From positions 1 to 64,000 of the forward strand of contig CASEDF010000007.1 of the NCBI GenBank assembly GCA_949286705.1: 64,000 nt of DNA. The letters are read 5' to 3'. The notes beneath the pieces were generated by a model, which was not told where the DNA came from, ran no database searches, and saw nothing but the letters and a program-made list of their open reading frames with translations. Origin of the DNA: an uncultured bacterium (GTDB taxonomy: Bacteria; Cyanobacteriota; Vampirovibrionia; Gastranaerophilales; Gastranaerophilaceae). The first letter of the stretch is position 1. Each line of letters begins with the position of its first letter. Position numbers and translations under genes: made by a program. Below, piece by piece: positions 60,770-64,000 of the stretch.

Positions 60770-62356
60770 ATGGACAAGCTATTAGAGAAAAAGATTAATA
60801 AAGAATTCAAAACCGGAAATGTAAAATCAGCTATTGAATTATGTCAGATAGGTTTGCAAAATGACCCCACAAATGCGGATTTGCATATAAGACTCGGCGA
60901 TTTATTTTTAGCGTGGCATCTGGATATATATAATTCATGCCAGTATATTGATGAGGCTATAACTGAATATCAAAGAGCTTTAGAAACTTATATTGATTCG
61001 GCGGAAATTTATTTTAAAATTGCTCAGGCACAGTTTTATAAAGGTGATCTGGATAAAGCAATTAATTACCTTGATATGGCAATTGCAAAGGATGAAAAAT
61101 TCGCAAAAGCCTATTATCTTCTTGCGCAAACTTATACAAAAAAAGCAAGATTTTTGGAAGCAGGGTTAAATGCCAGAAAGGCAATAAAATACAAACCTTT
61201 CAGAAATTCCTGCGCGCATTATTTGCTATATTCTTTATATAGAATTTCATCTTTCAGATGCTTTAAGACTACTGCAAAAGCTTATTTTGAACTTCTCCTT
61301 TCGTGGCTTACTCTGCCTTTTGATATGCAGGCATTGAAAAATGTCGCTAAATCTCTTTCTTATCTTAAATTTATGCCAATGATGATTAAGGGATTTTATA
61401 TGGTGCAGACAAAAGGTTTGCAGGAAGCAATAGACGTTTACGCTCAGGCTATAGAAAAAGCTCCCGGGTTTGTGCCTTTATATTGTCTTCTGGGTGACAT
61501 TTACAGATCCGTCGGACAATTTGACAACGCGATTACTGAATATAAAATGGCAATTTGGCTTGACAGTTTGAATATTTCAGCATACCGCCATCTTTGTCAG
61601 GCATATGAAGAACTGGGCGATTATGACAGCGCTGTTGAAATTTATGAAAAATTAATACAAATTATGCCGAATATTCCTGAATTTCATTCGAATCTGGCAA
61701 ATATTTTGTATATAAAAGGAGATGCTGACGGTGCGGTGTCGCATTTTCAAACGGCGGTTACTTTGAATCCGAATAAACAGTGGACAAGTGTTATTAATCA
61801 AACTCTCGGGTATGTTTTTCAGGAAAACAAATCCGATTTGAACGCGGCAATCAGTTCTTATCAGAGTGCTTATCTTCTCACTCCGGAAGATATTGATATC
61901 TATATAAATCTTGGAAGCGCTTTTTACGACAAGGAAGACTACAATAATGCTCTTGCTGTCTACAGAAATGCGCTGGATCTTGAACCTGAAAATGCTAAAA
62001 TTCATTGTAATTTAGGGTTTTTATACTGGGGAAAAGGGGATATTGATGAGGCTATAAAAGAGTATGAGCTTGCAATTGAATATGATAACAATTACGATAT
62101 AGCATATAACAATTTGGGTGTAATTTATCTTGACGATCTTGGCAGGGTGCAAAAAGCGATGGAATTGTTTAAAAAATCAGTTGAATGTAATCCGAATTAT
62201 GCACTTGCACATTTCAATCTTGCAAGATGTATTGCTCTCACCGGAGATAAAATAGAGGCTGCTAAGCTTTATCAGATTGCCCAGGATATTAATAAGGTTA
62301 CAGGTGAAATTGACCCGCAGGATATTGTTGACAAAATTAATGCGTTATTTGATTAG
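60770..62356 (+). CDS. TPR-repeat protein
   Basis: 528 residues, about ten to eleven tetratricopeptide repeats along the whole length, e.g. AEIYFKIAQAQFYKGDLDKAI, AYYLLAQTYTKKARFLEAGL, YRHLCQAYEELGDYDSAVEIY, IYINLGSAFYDKEDYNNAL, IHCNLGFLYWGKGDIDEAI and AHFNLARCIALTGDKIEAA. A break near residues 150-215 contains aromatic, more hydrophobic sequence. No signal peptide if ATG 60770 is used. It is a protein-protein scaffold; partner unknown. Confidence 0.88.
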   Translation: MDKLLEKKINKEFKTGNVKSAIELCQIGLQNDPTNADLHIRLGDLFLAWHLDIYNSCQYIDEAITEYQRALETYIDSAEIYFKIAQAQFYKGDLDKAINYLDMAIAKDEKFAKAYYLLAQTYTKKARFLEAGLNARKAIKYKPFRNSCAHYLLYSLYRISSFRCFKTTAKAYFELLLSWLTLPFDMQALKNVAKSLSYLKFMPMMIKGFYMVQTKGLQEAIDVYAQAIEKAPGFVPLYCLLGDIYRSVGQFDNAITEYKMAIWLDSLNISAYRHLCQAYEELGDYDSAVEIYEKLIQIMPNIPEFHSNLANILYIKGDADGAVSHFQTAVTLNPNKQWTSVINQTLGYVFQENKSDLNAAISSYQSAYLLTPEDIDIYINLGSAFYDKEDYNNALAVYRNALDLEPENAKIHCNLGFLYWGKGDIDEAIKEYELAIEYDNNYDIAYNNLGVIYLDDLGRVQKAMELFKKSVECNPNYALAHFNLARCIALTGDKIEAAKLYQIAQDINKVTGEIDPQDIVDKINALFD

Positions 62357-62424
62357 TTACATTTTGTAAATATGTTAGCAAATTATTTTTTGATTTGCTT
62401 TATATATTTTAAAAGGAGTCTTTT

Positions 62425-62802
62425 ATGGCAATAGTTAGCGGAATTACTGACAGAGGTACCGTCTGGATTAAAAAATTAGACAGACGCGGTAATTTATTGC
62501 AGAAACGTGTTTTTCGAAACAGAATTCAATATGATACTTTGTTCAGTAAGCAGGACGGACGACCTAAACTTTTTTTAAGAACGAATTTTTACGGTAATAC
62601 TCAAACTGCGTATAAATTTCCCAAAAGAGGGTTCTGGAATAAATTTTTGCCTGAAAAAAGACTTAAATTATTAAATATGAATAATTCGTTGCTGGCAAAG
62701 CGTGTTCGCAGGGCAACAGGATTTGATAATAAAAATTTTGACAGAATATCTGAGAATTTGCTTGCCAGGTATCTTGAAAATTGGGAAAATATGTATTTGT
62801 AA
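62425..62802 (+). CDS. Hypothetical basic protein, first of a tandem duplicate
   Basis: 125 residues, not recognised. It begins MAIVSGITDRGTVWIKKLDRRG and is basic, with LQKRVFRNRIQYDTLFSKQDG. The start shares SIVSGIT-x-x-G-T-h-WIKxLDxxG with the next gene, but the C-terminal halves differ. AAAAGGAG lies eight bases before the ATG. No signal or membrane segment. Confidence 0.65.
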   Translation: MAIVSGITDRGTVWIKKLDRRGNLLQKRVFRNRIQYDTLFSKQDGRPKLFLRTNFYGNTQTAYKFPKRGFWNKFLPEKRLKLLNMNNSLLAKRVRRATGFDNKNFDRISENLLARYLENWENMYL

Positions 62803-62811
62803 AGGAGAAAA

Positions 62812-63198
62812 ATGTCTATAGTTAGCGGAATTACCCCGAAAGGTACTATTTGGATTAAAAATCTTGATGAAAAAGGCAGACTTATTTCAAAGCGTGTTAT
62901 AAAAAATGGTATGCAATATGACACGGGTTTTAGAAAATACGATCAAACACCGTCATTCTTAGTTAAAACTGATATGCAAACCGGAAAACAATTCTTCAAA
63001 CCTATTCCTGACAGGAACAGCTTGTTTGTTAAATTAAATTTCAAGTCTTTAATGAGAGCTCCTATGGAAGAATTGAAAGATATGGATAAATATTTGGGTT
63101 TTGATTATGAAAACTCAGTTCGTGAAATTTCAGGTTTTTTGAATAAAAATATTGATAATGTAGCACAAAAAATGTTGAAAAGTCTGATTAAACACTAA
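62812..63198 (+). CDS. Hypothetical basic protein, second of a tandem duplicate
   Basis: 128 residues, not recognised. N-terminal MSIVSGITPKGTIWIKNLDEKG and SKRVIKNGMQYDTGFRKYD parallel the gene nine bases upstream; the rest is helical and Lys-rich. AAAGGAG precedes the ATG. Co-transcribed with its sibling. Its last 11 bases overlap the histidine kinase on the other strand. Confidence 0.65.
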   Translation: MSIVSGITPKGTIWIKNLDEKGRLISKRVIKNGMQYDTGFRKYDQTPSFLVKTDMQTGKQFFKPIPDRNSLFVKLNFKSLMRAPMEELKDMDKYLGFDYENSVREISGFLNKNIDNVAQKMLKSLIKH

Positions 63199-64000
63199 CC
63201 GTTGCATTTATCGGAAGTGTGAACCCGAAGGTTGAACCTTCAGAAACTTTTGAGTTTACAAAGACTTTGCCGCCGTGGTGTTTTTCTATCGCGGTTTTTA
63301 CAAGGTGCAGACCGAGTCCTGTGCCTTTTATTGTGTGAGTATCGTTTTCAACACGGTAAAATCTGTCGAATATTTTCTTTTGATGCTCAGGTGAAATTCC
63401 ACAGCCTTCATCCTGAACTGTTACAACAATATTATTTTCTGAGCCTCTGTAGACCCGTACATAGATTTTTTTGCCATCAGGTGAATATTTTATTGCGTTT
63501 GACAAAAGATTTCTCAGCGCGCGTTCTATGCTGTCGTAATTAAATAAAATTTCAGGAATATTATCTTCTTTTGAAACCTCTATTGTTAAATGTTTTTCCT
63601 GTGCCAGTATATTTATTTGATTTACGCAGTTTTCAACAAGCTGTGCGATGTCATTATAGGATTTATCAAGTTCTACATCAGAATCAAGCCTTGAAAAGTC
63701 AAGAATATCGTTAACCATATTTTGCAGCCTGATAATTTCGTTATTAAGTGTTCCGATAAATTCTTTCTGGGTTTCGTAATCAAATTCATTCCCCATTGTG
63801 TAAAGCGTATCTATATAGCTTCTCAAAACAGTTACGGGCGTCCTCAATTCGTGAGAAACATTTGAAATAAATTGTGATTTCATCAAATCCATTTCGGTTT
63901 CTTTTGTAACATCAATCAAAACGATTATATAGCCTACATATTCACCGCTTCTTGTATACATTGGCGAAATTATTGATTTAATAATGCGCTTGTCAACGGT
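63188..64000 (-). CDS. PAS-containing sensor histidine kinase (5' truncated by window edge)
   Basis: The frame stays open to the last base of the window, so the N-terminus is missing. The visible part begins with the end of a PAS domain (RSGEYVGYIIVLIDVTKETEMD), then HisKA FISNVSHELRTPVTVLRSYID with the phospho-His, followed by the ATPase N box ALRNLLSNAIKYSPDGK, G1 VQDEGCGISPEHQKKIFDRFYRVE and G2 GTGLGLHLVKTAIE. This is the layout of membrane-linked PhoR/ResE-type kinases. A response regulator is probably beyond the edge. Confidence 0.92.
   Translation of the reverse strand, partial: TVDKRIIKSIISPMYTRSGEYVGYIIVLIDVTKETEMDLMKSQFISNVSHELRTPVTVLRSYIDTLYTMGNEFDYETQKEFIGTLNNEIIRLQNMVNDILDFSRLDSDVELDKSYNDIAQLVENCVNQINILAQEKHLTIEVSKEDNIPEILFNYDSIERALRNLLSNAIKYSPDGKKIYVRVYRGSENNIVVTVQDEGCGISPEHQKKIFDRFYRVENDTHTIKGTGLGLHLVKTAIEKHHGGKVFVNSKVSEGSTFGFTLPINATVSV

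Overview
The window looks like chromosome of a low-GC, gut-type non-photosynthetic cyanobacterium (Vampirovibrionia / Gastranaerophilales, formerly Melainabacteria). The evidence is indirect but consistent. The F-type ATP synthase genes run atpB-atpE-atpF'-atpF-atpH-atpA-atpG with two b-type subunits and no beta or epsilon gene, which is the split cyanobacterial layout. There is a secreted SLH protein, several prepilin-like proteins with the FTLAEV motif, and several uncharacterised proteins with a short N-terminal F-x-G motif. No rRNA, tRNA or CRISPR array was seen.

Layout. 1-2.4 kb: end of a large surface or tail-fibre-like protein with a self-cleaving S74 chaperone, then a CpaE/TadZ-like ATPase. 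2.4-12 kb: uvrB, a membrane protein, and a tight eight-gene minus-strand operon (ClpX-type zinc-finger protein, a large unknown protein, ruvX, a DUF1292 protein, a protein made only of Clp N-domain repeats, tilS, hpt, histidine kinase). 12-19.4 kb: lipoprotein plus lgt, a prepilin gene, an MFS transporter, pyruvate kinase, the SLH protein and a Cys-rich exported protein. 19.4-24.4 kb: a uridine-kinase-like P-loop protein, two related glycine-zipper proteins, NAD-isocitrate dehydrogenase. 24.5-36.9 kb: serS, a Ski2-like helicase, a second prepilin gene, gpmI, a SNF2 helicase, a repeat element, a third prepilin gene, rpsU, a CoA-dehydratase-activase-like protein. 37-42.5 kb: rsmE, a tRNA nucleotidyltransferase and two paralogous F-x-G membrane proteins. 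42.5-51.3 kb: the atp operon, divergent from birA-oadA-oadB. 51.3-55.6 kb: purM-purN-purD and glgC. 55.6-64 kb: membrane proteins, an ECF sigma/anti-sigma pair, a LeuC-like/LeuA-like pair, a TPR protein, a tandem duplicate and a truncated PAS histidine kinase.

The most unusual feature is shared by the three prepilin genes (starts at 14397, 28184 and 35468). Each has a homopolymeric C or G tract of at least seven bases within its first 50 coding bases. Each also has a very long leader (about 50-190 residues) before the A|FTLAEV cleavage site, filled with palindromic repeats and 8- or 9-bp tandem repeats. In the 14397 gene the tract is C9, which puts the well-placed ATG out of frame with the prepilin. 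Its close relative at 35468 has C7 and is in frame. This is what a slipped-strand phase-variable family would look like.

Other themes are a set of apparently leaderless genes with a -10 hexamer 5-8 bases before the ATG, an operon carrying two orphan Clp adaptor-docking domains, a biotin ligase linked to its Na+-pump substrate, and a PurN with a cysteine-rich tail. All functional calls come from reading motifs; no database search was run.
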